Numbered from the stretch's first letter, positions 15,959 to 25,174 are shown. The stretch is 64,000 nucleotides of DNA from Paenibacillus lemnae (GCF_012933385.1 NZ_JABBPN010000002.1:1-64000), one strand, 5' to 3'. A program made the numbers and translations. The notes: generated by a model from the letters alone, not told the origin.

Positions 15959-16756
15959 TTAATGAAGGCAGCGGCGGATGCGGGCATCCAGCTCTACCGG
16001 TGAAAAAGGCTTGGTTACATAATCGTCTACGCCATTCTGAAAACATTGGCTGATCGTCTGCTCCACGCGCTTTTCGCTCAGCACGACGATTTTAGGCGGT
16101 GCCTTTACGTCCAGCTGATGAATGTGATGGATAAAAGGAAGACCATCGATACCATACAGATTGATTTCTGTCAGGACCAGATCGGGTTCCCACATCGGAA
16201 TCATCTTCAAGGCTTCCAGTCCGTCCACCGCTTCCAAGGTCTCGTATCCCTGCATCGCTAAGCGGATCTGCAAAAATTCACGGACCGACTCGTCATGATC
16301 CACGATCAGGATGCGGCTGGCGTTCTCGGCCTGGTCATCAGTAAAAATTTGAATATCTGTAGTCACACTGAGACGAGCCGACTCAGCCAATGTTTTCAGC
16401 ATTTGGGAGGACGGTACCTGGGACACAGACGTTAATGTCATTTTCGGGTCTGCATCAGGCTTGATATCCAGCAGATGCTGTTTCAGAAGCAGGGATTGAT
16501 AATGAGCTGCATCCAATGCCAGTCCTGGAAACAGAACAGCCAGCGTTTGCGTGGTCTCATCCTTCCGAATCTCGCTGTTCACACCGGATAGGGTTTGAAG
16601 AAACCGATTGACATGACCTTCAAGATCAGGCAGGTTACCGGCACAATAGAGATACAATAATCCGCATGTGCTGTTTGGAAGCTTCCGTACCTCTTGCTCA
16701 ATAAGGCTGCGGATATCACCTTGCTGTTTCCTTTGTAACGTTGCAGTTGGAGACAT
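15959..16756 (-). CDS. Degenerate GGDEF-like plus pseudo-receiver regulator
   Basis: This protein has 265 residues. Residues 30-135 follow the secondary-structure rhythm of a GGDEF domain, but the signature is replaced by KDETTQTLAVLFPG, so no cyclase activity is expected. Residues 147-262 are a receiver domain: ILIVDHDES (Asp153, His154), Ser227 and Lys249 (YVTKPF). The phospho-acceptor position carries Glu197 (LVLTEINLYGIDG) instead of Asp, a natural phosphomimic. There is no DNA-binding domain. Lying between the GT2 and dehydrogenase genes, it is likely an allosteric part of the synthase; Bacillus subtilis YdaK is a known degenerate-GGDEF c-di-GMP receptor in an analogous operon. AAGGTGG precedes ATG 16756. 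Confidence 0.82.
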   Translation of the reverse strand: MSPTATLQRKQQGDIRSLIEQEVRKLPNSTCGLLYLYCAGNLPDLEGHVNRFLQTLSGVNSEIRKDETTQTLAVLFPGLALDAAHYQSLLLKQHLLDIKPDADPKMTLTSVSQVPSSQMLKTLAESARLSVTTDIQIFTDDQAENASRILIVDHDESVREFLQIRLAMQGYETLEAVDGLEALKMIPMWEPDLVLTEINLYGIDGLPFIHHIHQLDVKAPPKIVVLSEKRVEQTISQCFQNGVDDYVTKPFSPVELDARIRRCLH

Positions 16757-16789
16757 GATTCATTCCACCTTTTTCACATATTTTATATT

Positions 16790-18226
16790 TCAGGCTGCCT
16801 TATTCTTGTCTTTCCAGCTCTGCCGAGTCATGGTTCCCCATGAATTGTTGTTCTGAAGATATTGGATATGCCCCTGCACCCGCCATAAGACGCCCAGCTG
16901 ATGATAGCCGACAAATTTGAGGGCCGAGAAGAACAGCATTTTGACGAGATCGGACAGCTTGGTGTACCGGCGGAATGCCAGTTCCTCCAGGATCAGCGCG
17001 CCCACGCTGAGGAGATATCCACTGGCCAGATTGACCAATCCAAAAACAAGCAGAATGTGCCAGTTCGTCATATCCAGCAGGACATATCCGATCAGAGCCA
17101 GAAGGCCTGTGATTCTGAAGTAAGGGTTTAAAGCTTCAAAAATAACGTTATACGGCATGGTCAGCATGCCCATCGTCTTGAATCGGGGGTTAAAGACCAT
17201 ATCCCTGTTCTCGATCATGTTCTTTAGATTTCCGCGTCCCCAGCGCTTGCGCTGATTAGATAAAATGCTGTAGCTGTCCGGAGCCTGTGTCCAGCATACG
17301 GCTTCCGGGCAGAAGGCAATGCGGTATTTCAGCTTGTTTTCCAGCATATACCGGTGAAGCTTGATAATGATGTTCATATCCTCACCGGGATAACCACCAC
17401 GATAACCGCCGACAGCGATAACATAGTCCTTGCGGAACAGGCCGAATGCGCCGGAAACAATAATCAAACCGTTAATGCGGCTCCAGCCGATCCGCCCGCC
17501 CAGAAAGGCCTTCAAATATTCAATCGACTGAAACATCGGCCATATTCTCTTCGGCAGGGACACATCCTTGACCGCCCCATTTTCAATGACACAGCCGTTT
17601 GCGATCCGGACATCTCCGCCAATGGCGACGGTCTCTTCCGGATTCTCCATATACATCCGCGCCATGCGGATCAGAGCATCCTTCTCCAGCAGGGAGTCGG
17701 CATCGATGGATGAGATCAGCGGATAACGGGACATATTGATGCCGGCATTCAGCGAATCGGCCTTGCCTCCATTGTCCTTGTCGATGACCAGCAAATGCGG
17801 ATATTTTTCATTGTGGTACACACATCGCACGTTCTTGGTTGGTATGGACCCTCGCACCTCCGGATTTGTCAGAGGCACCAGTTCGTATTCCTTGATCAGA
17901 ACATCCATCGTACTGTCAGAAGATCCGTCATTAATGACAATCACTTCATAGGTCGGATAGTTTAGTGTCATCAGACAGCGAACATTTTCAATGATGGTTA
18001 ATTCTTCGTTAAAGGACGGCACCAGCAGCGAAACGGACGGCACCAGTTCTGATCCGGACAAGGTATTGTATTTTGAAAATGACGCCCGTCTGAAAATATT
18101 CCGGATATCCTTGAAAGAAAACAACATAATTGCAAAATACAGCACGTTGACGAACATCACATAGTAGATGGCCACCATGCCATAAGTAAGTAAAATATCT
18201 CTAAGCAGAATAATCGCCTCCCACAC
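16790..18226 (-). CDS. Processive GT2-family glycosyltransferase (polysaccharide synthase)
   Basis: This 478-residue membrane glycosyltransferase has an N-terminal membrane segment (about 12-38). The GT-A core carries all processive-synthase motifs: VINDGSSD (Asp100), DKDNGGKADSLNAGI, the DAD at 175-177, the GED at 281-283 and QRKRW at 325-329 (QxxRW). Three or more membrane segments follow (about 365-450). This is the architecture of hyaluronan, PgaC or cellulose synthases: polymerization coupled to export across the membrane. It overlaps the HEAT-repeat gene by 26 bp. The GTG at 18226 precedes the only GGGAGG, so the true start may be slightly downstream. Polymer identity is unknown. Confidence 0.92.
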   Translation of the reverse strand: MWEAIILLRDILLTYGMVAIYYVMFVNVLYFAIMLFSFKDIRNIFRRASFSKYNTLSGSELVPSVSLLVPSFNEELTIIENVRCLMTLNYPTYEVIVINDGSSDSTMDVLIKEYELVPLTNPEVRGSIPTKNVRCVYHNEKYPHLLVIDKDNGGKADSLNAGINMSRYPLISSIDADSLLEKDALIRMARMYMENPEETVAIGGDVRIANGCVIENGAVKDVSLPKRIWPMFQSIEYLKAFLGGRIGWSRINGLIIVSGAFGLFRKDYVIAVGGYRGGYPGEDMNIIIKLHRYMLENKLKYRIAFCPEAVCWTQAPDSYSILSNQRKRWGRGNLKNMIENRDMVFNPRFKTMGMLTMPYNVIFEALNPYFRITGLLALIGYVLLDMTNWHILLVFGLVNLASGYLLSVGALILEELAFRRYTKLSDLVKMLFFSALKFVGYHQLGVLWRVQGHIQYLQNNNSWGTMTRQSWKDKNKAA

Positions 18227-19391
18227 CCGCGATCTGGACCGCTACTTTTTTCGGAGTCATCCCGAAGTAGCTTTCATAGATCAGCTTTTTCTTGTTAAAC
18301 GACACAATCTGCTCCACTGCTTCATGTTCTTTCTCCTTCGCCATGACCTGCTCGATCCGGGAAAGTGCAATATCGCGTGCAGCTCCCGTGGACAAGGCCG
18401 CCTGGCACAGCTGTTCAAATCCTTGTTCACCCAATCGGGACAAGCTTTCCGCACTGCTATGGCGCACATGCCAATTTTCATCATGAAGGCCTGCTGTCAG
18501 CAGCGGGATACTGCCCGCCGCATGCAGGCGTCCCAGCGCCTTGGCTGTTGCTGCCCGTACTTCCCATTCCTCGTCCTTCATCAGCTGGGCGATCGTGTCA
18601 TCCTTCATGACAGGGTTGGAAGCCAGATACAGCTTGACCGCCTCTGCGCGGACATCTTTCTGCTCACTGCCCACCAGACGATCCAGTGCGGGCACAGCAG
18701 CAGGAACAGCTTGTCCCCACATCGCAACCAGAGCAACCTTTACCAGTCCGGGATCGGAATCTTCCAGCAGCTTATGGAGCAGCGCTGCCGAGTCCAGCCG
18801 GGTTTCCAGCAGGATGTCTGCCGCCAGATGATGAATCGGTTTTCCAGAGGCCAGCAGTTTTGTCAGCATCATCCGGATTTGATCCGGACGGTCAGCGCTC
18901 TTGGCAATGGCTCTGGCGAAAATGATACTCTGCGGACCGTATGACGAGCTGTCCATCAGCTCTTCAAGAGCCGGGACGGCCTCCTCTGCCCGCATTCCGC
19001 CAAGCCTGTAGGCTGCTTCGATGCGGCGGCCGGCAAACAAGCTTTCAAGCAGTTTCATCTCTGCGGCTACAAAGCCCGATTGTTTGCAAAGCGAAACCAG
19101 CTTCGTTCGGCTCTCGCCCTTAAACTGTTCAATCCAATCGATCAGTTTATCCTCAATCACCCGGCGTTCCAGTTTCTTTAAAGGTCCCGGAGGCAGTTTG
19201 AGCTCAACATCGTCATACAAGTGGGATTGAATATAAACAAAATAATCCCGATGTTTTTCACGATAGGCTTCCATTTGTTTTTGTTCGGCATTGTGCTTAA
19301 TTTTCATATGAAACAGCAGAATGATGCCGGCGGCAATCAGGCCAATGCACACATAAATGAATACGTAGGCCAGCGCAATATTTGAAAACAT
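18201..19391 (-). CDS. Membrane-anchored HEAT-repeat protein
   Basis: This 396-residue protein has one N-terminal transmembrane helix (about 7-28, YVFIYVCIGLIAAGIILLF). A cytoplasmic array of HEAT/PBS-lyase-like repeats covers about 120-360, seen as repeated helices with a xxAVPAL..LL / D..VRxxAAxALGRL pattern (for example EWEVRAATAKALGRL and NWHVRHSSAESLSRLG). HEAT arrays are protein-binding scaffolds. Tight coupling to the GT2 gene (26-bp overlap) suggests it is a dedicated partner of the synthase. It follows the TIM-barrel gene by 18 bases. I know of no named family with this exact role. Confidence 0.85.
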   Translation of the reverse strand: MFSNIALAYVFIYVCIGLIAAGIILLFHMKIKHNAEQKQMEAYREKHRDYFVYIQSHLYDDVELKLPPGPLKKLERRVIEDKLIDWIEQFKGESRTKLVSLCKQSGFVAAEMKLLESLFAGRRIEAAYRLGGMRAEEAVPALEELMDSSSYGPQSIIFARAIAKSADRPDQIRMMLTKLLASGKPIHHLAADILLETRLDSAALLHKLLEDSDPGLVKVALVAMWGQAVPAAVPALDRLVGSEQKDVRAEAVKLYLASNPVMKDDTIAQLMKDEEWEVRAATAKALGRLHAAGSIPLLTAGLHDENWHVRHSSAESLSRLGEQGFEQLCQAALSTGAARDIALSRIEQVMAKEKEHEAVEQIVSFNKKKLIYESYFGMTPKKVAVQIAGVGGDYSA

Positions 19392-19409
19392 ATCTCCACT
19401 CTTCCTCCC

Positions 19410-21683
19410 TTAGTTCGGTGTATTGGTTGTGCTGGATGTATCTGAATTTGGAAAATCAGGCACTTTCATGAAAAATTCCTGCATAGCATAATAGCTTTTT
19501 TTCAGACGTTCGCTGTACTGCACGGCTTCCCAATACTCCCACGTATACGGCGGGATCTGGTCTAAAGACAAGTTCATGCTGCTTGCGGACCCATTGCTGT
19601 CAGGCTTTGTATCCCGCTCATCCAGCCATGGGAGAAACCGAATGCCTTCTGACGCCACCGTCTTGAACGATCTGCGGTCCTCTAAAGCCGAGTAGTCAAT
19701 AACCTGATGGGAACTGGGATCACCGAACCCGAGCAGCATCCAGGGAATACGCATTTCAACAACATTTCCTTGGGTTTCCCAAGCTGCCAGGGAGTTGAAC
19801 TCTGATGATTTCACATCATTCGTTCCCCGGACCAGCTGACCTACCGTTTCATCCACAAATGGATGGGCAAACCGCGTATCCGGAGGAGACATCAGCAGGC
19901 TGATGCCCAGCTTCCAGGGCTCAAAGCTGGCCTTACTCCCTGAATCCGAATCTTTCTCTTCCTCTTCAGGGAGCATCCAGTACCCGTCCTTGCCATACAG
20001 CCGCTTGTGAAAGTTATAGGACGGGGCGATCTTCACTTGAGCATCTTCATCGGTGCCCAGCTGGATCAGAGTCTCGAATCCTCCCCCGGTGACACGTCTT
20101 CCTTTCAACGCTTCAAGCGGAAGGTCGCCGCCAGGCAGTGTATCGGATCCGATATACAGCCGCTGCTGTGCCGGGTCAAAATCTTGTTCCAGCTCCATTG
20201 CGATGTACACGTAGGCTTCATCATGTGTTAACCGCATACGCTTTACCCCTTCGGCACGGCCTGCCCAATCCTCTGCTTCGCCTTCAGGCAGCTTATCCCA
20301 ATCTGATAGATCACCATCGATGACAAGCTGTTCTTCTTTGCCTGGCAGCATGGCGAGCACGCCGAACATTTTTTCATTCGTGAGCACGTTCAGCCAAAAG
20401 GCTCTGCGGTCTGCCGGAAGTTCCAGCGGCATCGTATTCCAGGTTTTCTTGAACCATTCATCCTGCCACATAAACAGGATCGCTCCTGCGTACCCTTCAT
20501 CATAAATATCCTGTGTCAGCGAGACATTGATCTCTCCCTGCTCGTCTTCGTTATGTCCGCCCTGATCACGCCCTCCGGGTCCATGATGGGATATTCCTGT
20601 CGAGGATGGAACACCGTACTCTGTCACCATCAGCGGCATATCAGGAAACTTATTTTTCAATTTACGCAAATACGCTTTATACGTGTTGTAGCCTCCCTTT
20701 CCGTCCGAAATCGTCTGCAGGCTCTCATCGGTTCGGAAAAAGTCAGGATAGTACGGATATACATGATAGGCTGCGAAGTACCCGGCCTCCCAGTTCGTCG
20801 GCTCAACATGTCGGGCATCTACAGAAACCATATCTTCTTCGAAAAGCGGTTCACCGGGATGCTCCAGCACATCGGTCGTTACCCAGTTGGTGAATGTCAT
20901 CGGATGCTGCCAGCCATACTGACTCTCCTGAACAGCCGTGTAATCAATTAGTCCTGCCAGCCAGCTCTCAAAAGGGCTTGCCTCTTTACTTGCTGAGAAA
21001 TACTCGCCCTTGTACAGAGGAACATCTTTGTGCATATCATTCGTATTGCTTACCATCTCCGGGTCCCATTCCGTACCAAGATGCCAGGCCATCAAGTATT
21101 TTCCCGCATTGCTCGTAAATTTTCCGCTTGCCGATCCATGTTTGACTTCTACGGTTATGTCTCCGTAAACGGCGGATACTGCTTTTTGAATTTCTTCTTC
21201 AAAAGCTTGGTGGATGTTCTCGGCATAAGCATCCTGCTGCTCGATGAGCTGCTCTTCCGGAGACCAGATGCCCTGCATGAAGTAAAGCGGATCTTCAGGG
21301 CGGTCACGATTGAACTTGACGAGCGCGGAGTAAAACACGGGCTTATGTACTGTGTACAGACGGATGACATTTGCGCCCATTTCGTCCACTTGTTGAAACC
21401 ACCGCAGATAGTCTTCTTCTGAAGCAGGAAGTTCTCCAGGGAAATGCCCAGGCACGGTTGCACCCAGATTCACGCCCTTCACGAACATTTCATGCCACTG
21501 GCCGTCTTCCCCATATTGCAGAAAGCCCGTCCCCTGTGTTTTAAACTTCAACGTGATGCCGTTTCCGTTATCGAAAGTTTTCATATCCGGCCTTGTAAAC
21601 CCCATGATTGCAGCAGCTCCTCCGCAAAGGAGTATGAACGACACTGCTGTGGCCAGAATCCATTTTTTCTGTTTCCTCTTCAT
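19410..21683 (-). CDS. Membrane-anchored glycosidase-like protein with C-terminal carbohydrate-binding domain, first gene of exopolysaccharide operon
   Basis: This 757-residue protein starts MKRKQKKWILATAVSFILLCGG, a basic leader and a membrane anchor. A TIM-barrel region (about 60-430) contains FVKGVNLGATVPG, MGANVIRLYTVHKP, AWHLGTEWDPEM (candidate acid/base Glu) and LMVTEYGVPSS (candidate nucleophile Glu), in the manner of GH2/GH5/GH42-like enzymes. The C-terminal third (about 455 to the end) begins VIDGDLSDWDKLP and resembles CBM9/DOMON-like domains. AAGGTGAG lies ahead of ATG 21683; an in-frame extension to 21872 has no ribosome binding site. It heads the six-gene operon and probably acts on the exported polymer. 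Confidence 0.8.
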   Translation of the reverse strand: MKRKQKKWILATAVSFILLCGGAAAIMGFTRPDMKTFDNGNGITLKFKTQGTGFLQYGEDGQWHEMFVKGVNLGATVPGHFPGELPASEEDYLRWFQQVDEMGANVIRLYTVHKPVFYSALVKFNRDRPEDPLYFMQGIWSPEEQLIEQQDAYAENIHQAFEEEIQKAVSAVYGDITVEVKHGSASGKFTSNAGKYLMAWHLGTEWDPEMVSNTNDMHKDVPLYKGEYFSASKEASPFESWLAGLIDYTAVQESQYGWQHPMTFTNWVTTDVLEHPGEPLFEEDMVSVDARHVEPTNWEAGYFAAYHVYPYYPDFFRTDESLQTISDGKGGYNTYKAYLRKLKNKFPDMPLMVTEYGVPSSTGISHHGPGGRDQGGHNEDEQGEINVSLTQDIYDEGYAGAILFMWQDEWFKKTWNTMPLELPADRRAFWLNVLTNEKMFGVLAMLPGKEEQLVIDGDLSDWDKLPEGEAEDWAGRAEGVKRMRLTHDEAYVYIAMELEQDFDPAQQRLYIGSDTLPGGDLPLEALKGRRVTGGGFETLIQLGTDEDAQVKIAPSYNFHKRLYGKDGYWMLPEEEEKDSDSGSKASFEPWKLGISLLMSPPDTRFAHPFVDETVGQLVRGTNDVKSSEFNSLAAWETQGNVVEMRIPWMLLGFGDPSSHQVIDYSALEDRRSFKTVASEGIRFLPWLDERDTKPDSNGSASSMNLSLDQIPPYTWEYWEAVQYSERLKKSYYAMQEFFMKVPDFPNSDTSSTTNTPN

Positions 21684-22283
21684 TCTTTTCTTCTCACCTT
21701 CTTTTGGATTGTTCTTGCCATCAATCCTCGAAGCGTCCACAGGAGTCATTCTATATCCGGTGTGTCCAATTCGCCATGCACCCAATTTACCAACTTTTGA
21801 GATAGGTATATTGGATATTTCAAGCGGCCTCAGGACACAATGAACGCATTCGAGGTCATCCTTGTTAAGCATCTTGATTCACAGAATTCACTTAAGAGAA
21901 CCCGTTTCTTTTTCCAGTACATTGCTTCATGATTTGGCTGCAGACGCGCGGTACGCATCACATTGTCGTTCGAGCAGGCATGAAAAAACTGGGAAATAAA
22001 ACAGGCGTTTTCAGAAACATTTCGTGAACAGATAGGTTAAACGCATAAAAATTGCTAAAGTTTCGCTCTCTTTTACATTCTTATCCATAGTTATTACAAA
22101 ACTGATACCAAAGTATGACGCCTGAATGGCCTTAACCTCGTAACAACAAGGATTGTTAAAAATCGACAAATGACAAAAATAAGAAGAGAGTCCCGACTCG
22201 GGACTCTCTTCTTCTGTAATTTTATGACATAAATAGAATAATAGTTAGCTGAGACTATTTTTATGCTACTTCTTCACTGTTTG
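21684..22283. other. 600-bp intergenic region: leader/promoter of the exopolysaccharide operon and terminator of GH35
   Basis: No convincing gene is present. The minus-strand leader contains a 6-bp hairpin just before the ribosome binding site (21706-21711 with 21722-21727). Further up, two interleaved complementary pairs (TGTGTCC/GGACACA and ATATCC/GGATAT) could form a pseudoknot. I looked for a c-di-GMP-I aptamer and did not find one. A weak promoter (TTGTAA-N16-TGTAAA) is possible near 22090 on the minus strand. The GH35 terminator is at 22182-22214. Confidence 0.4.
22182..22214 (-). terminator. Strong terminator of the GH35 gene
   Basis: A perfect inverted repeat of 16 bp (aagaagagagtcccga / tcgggactctcttctt) is followed by T-rich sequence on the minus strand. 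Confidence 0.88.
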
Positions 22284-24053
22284 TCAGCCTAAATCAGGAG
22301 CATCGGTCAGCTCGATCTCAAGCTTATTTGTGTGATGAAGTTCCAAAATAATGAGTTCATTTGTTCCTTTACGCAGCAGAGGACCCGGTATATACAAGGT
22401 TTGCTGAGGTCCAGCGTTCCAATAACGGCCCAAATTAAAGCCATTCAGCCAGACTACCCCCTTCTCCCAGCCATCCAAACGCAGAAAAGTATCTGCAGTT
22501 TCATCCACTTCAAATCCGCCGCGATACATGCTTGGGCGGTCATGACGCGCTGCTGCTAACGACGCCTGTTCACTCCATGGAATGCTGCTCAGATCCTTAA
22601 ATGGGAGAGGAGTTATCGTCCAGTCGTATAAGAACTGATTATCCAGCCGCACTCCTTCCGTAATCCCTTTGGGGTCTTTTAACCGAGGGCCGTAATTCAC
22701 CCTGCCCATGTTTTCCACGAACAGATCGAGCCTGCCTCCGCCTTCCGGAATATTCAGCGGCAGCGACTGGGGATCCCAGCGTTCGACACATCCCTGATAC
22801 ACGCCATCCAGGAAGACCTGGGCACGGTCGTGCACCTCCTGGATGTGCAGGTTCTCTGACCGGGGGCCGGTTAGCGTTGTGGAATAGATGATAAAACCGT
22901 AATCCTGGCCCAGGCTTTCCATCGTCATCGTAAACGGAGACTGGACAGAAGCACCAAGATGATCCAAGTGATGTAAAAGGTCACTTTGTTCGCTCATTGT
23001 GACTTTGCCGTAATTTTTTTTCACAGAGTCAGAAGGGAGATCGGGCAGAGGTGGAGCCTTCGGGTCCCTGTAACGCGCGATGACTTCACGAAATGCACGG
23101 TATTTCTCAGTCACATCCCCACATTCGGATAAGGGCGCGTCATAATCGTAGCTGGTAATCGTCGGTTCGTAAACCTCCTGATTATTAGCCCCATTATAGA
23201 AGCCAAAATTCGTTCCGCCATGGAACATATACAGGTTGACAGAAGCCCCCGCTTTCAACATATCTTCGAGCACCTCAGCTGCACTGGATGCCGTGCGGGT
23301 ATGATGTTCTTTTCTCCAATGATCAAACCAGCCGTTCCAGAATTCCATACACATCAGGGGATCTGACGGCCGATAGGTTTTAAACATGGTAAAAGCTCCG
23401 GCTGCATCTGAACCAAAGTTTACCGTTGCTGTGACATCCGGAATCGTGCCTCCCTGCAGCATACCGTCTGTTGGCCCGTCTGATGTAAACAGGAGGACAT
23501 CGACTCCACGCCGAACCAACCCTTTCTGCAGATACGCCAGATAATTGGTGTCATTTCCGAAACTGCCGTATTCATTCTCGATCTGTACCGCAATAACAGG
23601 CCCTCCGTTCGTACTCAGCAGCGGAACCAGACGGGGGATCAGCTCGTCGTAGTAGCGGTCAACCTTAGCCAGATAAGCCGGATCACTGCAGCGAAGCTGA
23701 AGTCCCGGTTCACGCAGCAGCCAGGCAGGAAGTCCGCCGAATTCCCATTCTGCACAAATGTAAGGACTGGGTCTCAGAATGACATGCAGACCCATTTCTC
23801 CTGCCAAAGTCACAAATCGTTCCACATCTGCCATGCCCTCAAAACAAAACTTTCCTTCCTCGGGCTCATGCAAATTCCAGGGCAGATAGGTTTCCACGGT
23901 ATTCAAGCCGCATGCTTTCAGCTTCAGCAGCCGGTCTTCCCAGTACTCCGGGACTACCCTGAAGTAATGGAGCGCACCGGACAAGATTTGAAAAGGCTTG
24001 CCATCCCAATGATAGTCACCGTCAATTACTTCAAGTTTTTTATAATGTGTCAT
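22284..24053 (-). CDS. GH35 beta-galactosidase
   Basis: This 589-residue enzyme hydrolyses terminal beta-D-galactosides. Family signatures are GALHYFRVVPEYWEDRLLK at the N-terminus, the acid/base Glu in VQIENEYGSFGND (near residue 160) and the nucleophile Glu in LMCMEFWNGWFDHW (near 235). A C-terminal jelly-roll region includes GWEKGVVWLNGFNLGRYW. There is no signal peptide, so it is intracellular and acts on imported oligosaccharides such as pectin-side-chain galactans. A divergent AraC gene lies 199 bp away and is the likely regulator. A strong terminator follows. Confidence 0.94.
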   Translation of the reverse strand: MTHYKKLEVIDGDYHWDGKPFQILSGALHYFRVVPEYWEDRLLKLKACGLNTVETYLPWNLHEPEEGKFCFEGMADVERFVTLAGEMGLHVILRPSPYICAEWEFGGLPAWLLREPGLQLRCSDPAYLAKVDRYYDELIPRLVPLLSTNGGPVIAVQIENEYGSFGNDTNYLAYLQKGLVRRGVDVLLFTSDGPTDGMLQGGTIPDVTATVNFGSDAAGAFTMFKTYRPSDPLMCMEFWNGWFDHWRKEHHTRTASSAAEVLEDMLKAGASVNLYMFHGGTNFGFYNGANNQEVYEPTITSYDYDAPLSECGDVTEKYRAFREVIARYRDPKAPPLPDLPSDSVKKNYGKVTMSEQSDLLHHLDHLGASVQSPFTMTMESLGQDYGFIIYSTTLTGPRSENLHIQEVHDRAQVFLDGVYQGCVERWDPQSLPLNIPEGGGRLDLFVENMGRVNYGPRLKDPKGITEGVRLDNQFLYDWTITPLPFKDLSSIPWSEQASLAAARHDRPSMYRGGFEVDETADTFLRLDGWEKGVVWLNGFNLGRYWNAGPQQTLYIPGPLLRKGTNELIILELHHTNKLEIELTDAPDLG

Positions 24054-24252
24054 GTTTGTTTCGCCCTCCAGTTACTCTGTTCTCATGCCCTTTGATCATC
24101 CGCGAAAAAGAGTCAAGTTTCCATCTCCAAATGGAGCGTCTTTCATCCCTTTTGTGCGGCGCTGAGCGCATGGTATACTGGTAATGGTTTTTTAAACCGA
24201 TGATGTACACGCCTGCGCGGATGATGTGCTTGAGAGGAGTCTACCATTCGAT

Positions 24253-25119
24253 ATGTACAAATTCCCTAAAATGATGAATACACTTCAAGTTAGCGGTTGT
24301 CACTTTGACACCAAGCCGTCTGGCTGGCATTATCCAAGGCATCATCATCCCCTGTTCGAGTTGGTATGCTGTCTGGAAGGGGACGTTCAGCACGTGATAC
24401 AGCGGGATACAATCACCCTAAAGCCTGGCGATTGGCTGCTGATCCGAACCGGCGTCAGACATGAGTCCAGCAATTCAGCAAATAAACCGTATAGATATTT
24501 TAATATCCACTTTGACCTGGATGATTTGAATATCCGCCGGATCTTGTCGTTGCAATCCTATCGTGTAGTCCGTGCCGATCAGGCGGAGAACACCCGGCTG
24601 CCGGCTTGCATCAAGGAGTTATCCGCCATTATATCCCGAAGCCAGCCTCCTGCACCAGGCGATGATGAACAGAAACTGAACTTTGAAGACCAGATTTTGC
24701 TGCAATCTACAACACTGTTGATCCTTCATGAAGTACTTCACCTTTTGAAGCACGCACCTGATAAAGAGGCTACTCCTTCGACGGATCCGGCTGGAGCGCT
24801 ATCCGCAGCTAATCTCGCTCATACAATAGAAGAACGCTTAACTCAACAGATAGACGAACGCGTCCTCATCGCCGAAACTGCACGTGACCTCAGTATCAGC
24901 CGCAGCCAGTGTACCCGTTTGTTCTCCAAGGTATATGGCCTTTCTCCCCGGCAGTATATAAGCCGCTATAAGCTGAATGCCGCCAAAGAAATGCTCAGCA
25001 CCTCCAATCTCACCGTCACGGAAATCGCCGATCGACTGGGCTTTCGTTCCCCCAGCCATTTCTCAAGACAGTATCGCCGTTGGACGGGGCAATCGCCGAC
25101 AGAGTATAGGTCCAAATAG
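24253..25119 (+). CDS. AraC-family transcriptional regulator of the GH35 gene
   Basis: This regulator has about 288 residues. The N-terminal cupin (GWHYPRHHHPLFELVCCLEGDVQHVI, LKPGDWLLIRTGVRHES) has the His-rich pattern of sugar-sensing AraC proteins. The C-terminal HTH pair is RVLIAETARDLSISRSQCTRLFSK and LTVTEIADRLGFRSPSHFSRQYRRWTGQSPTEYR. The start is uncertain: ATG 24253 has GAGAGGAG 13 bases upstream, while a GTG at 24226 has no site. It is divergent from the GH35 gene and converges with the Gfo/Idh gene through a shared hairpin at 25140-25174. Confidence 0.9.
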   Translation: MYKFPKMMNTLQVSGCHFDTKPSGWHYPRHHHPLFELVCCLEGDVQHVIQRDTITLKPGDWLLIRTGVRHESSNSANKPYRYFNIHFDLDDLNIRRILSLQSYRVVRADQAENTRLPACIKELSAIISRSQPPAPGDDEQKLNFEDQILLQSTTLLILHEVLHLLKHAPDKEATPSTDPAGALSAANLAHTIEERLTQQIDERVLIAETARDLSISRSQCTRLFSKVYGLSPRQYISRYKLNAAKEMLSTSNLTVTEIADRLGFRSPSHFSRQYRRWTGQSPTEYRSK

Positions 25120-25139
25120 TAGAGCTCATTACAAAAAAA

Positions 25140-25174
25140 CCGCAGACCTCGTGGTTAATCCACGAAATCTGCGG
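25140..25174. terminator. Bidirectional terminator
   Basis: The stem ccgcagacctcgtgg / ccacgaaatctgcgg with a 5-base loop lies between the convergent AraC and Gfo/Idh genes, preceded by seven A residues that serve the minus strand. Confidence 0.85.

Noticed and set aside
21684..21872. In-frame extension of the first exopolysaccharide gene by 63 codons
   Set aside because: No ribosome binding site is present at its start, it would place a charged stretch ahead of the signal-anchor, and ATG 21683 has AAGGTGAG and begins a typical basic-hydrophobic leader.
21684..22160. c-di-GMP-I (GEMM) riboswitch in the exopolysaccharide leader
   Set aside because: The conserved GCAAACC and GACGCAAAGCC blocks were looked for and are absent.
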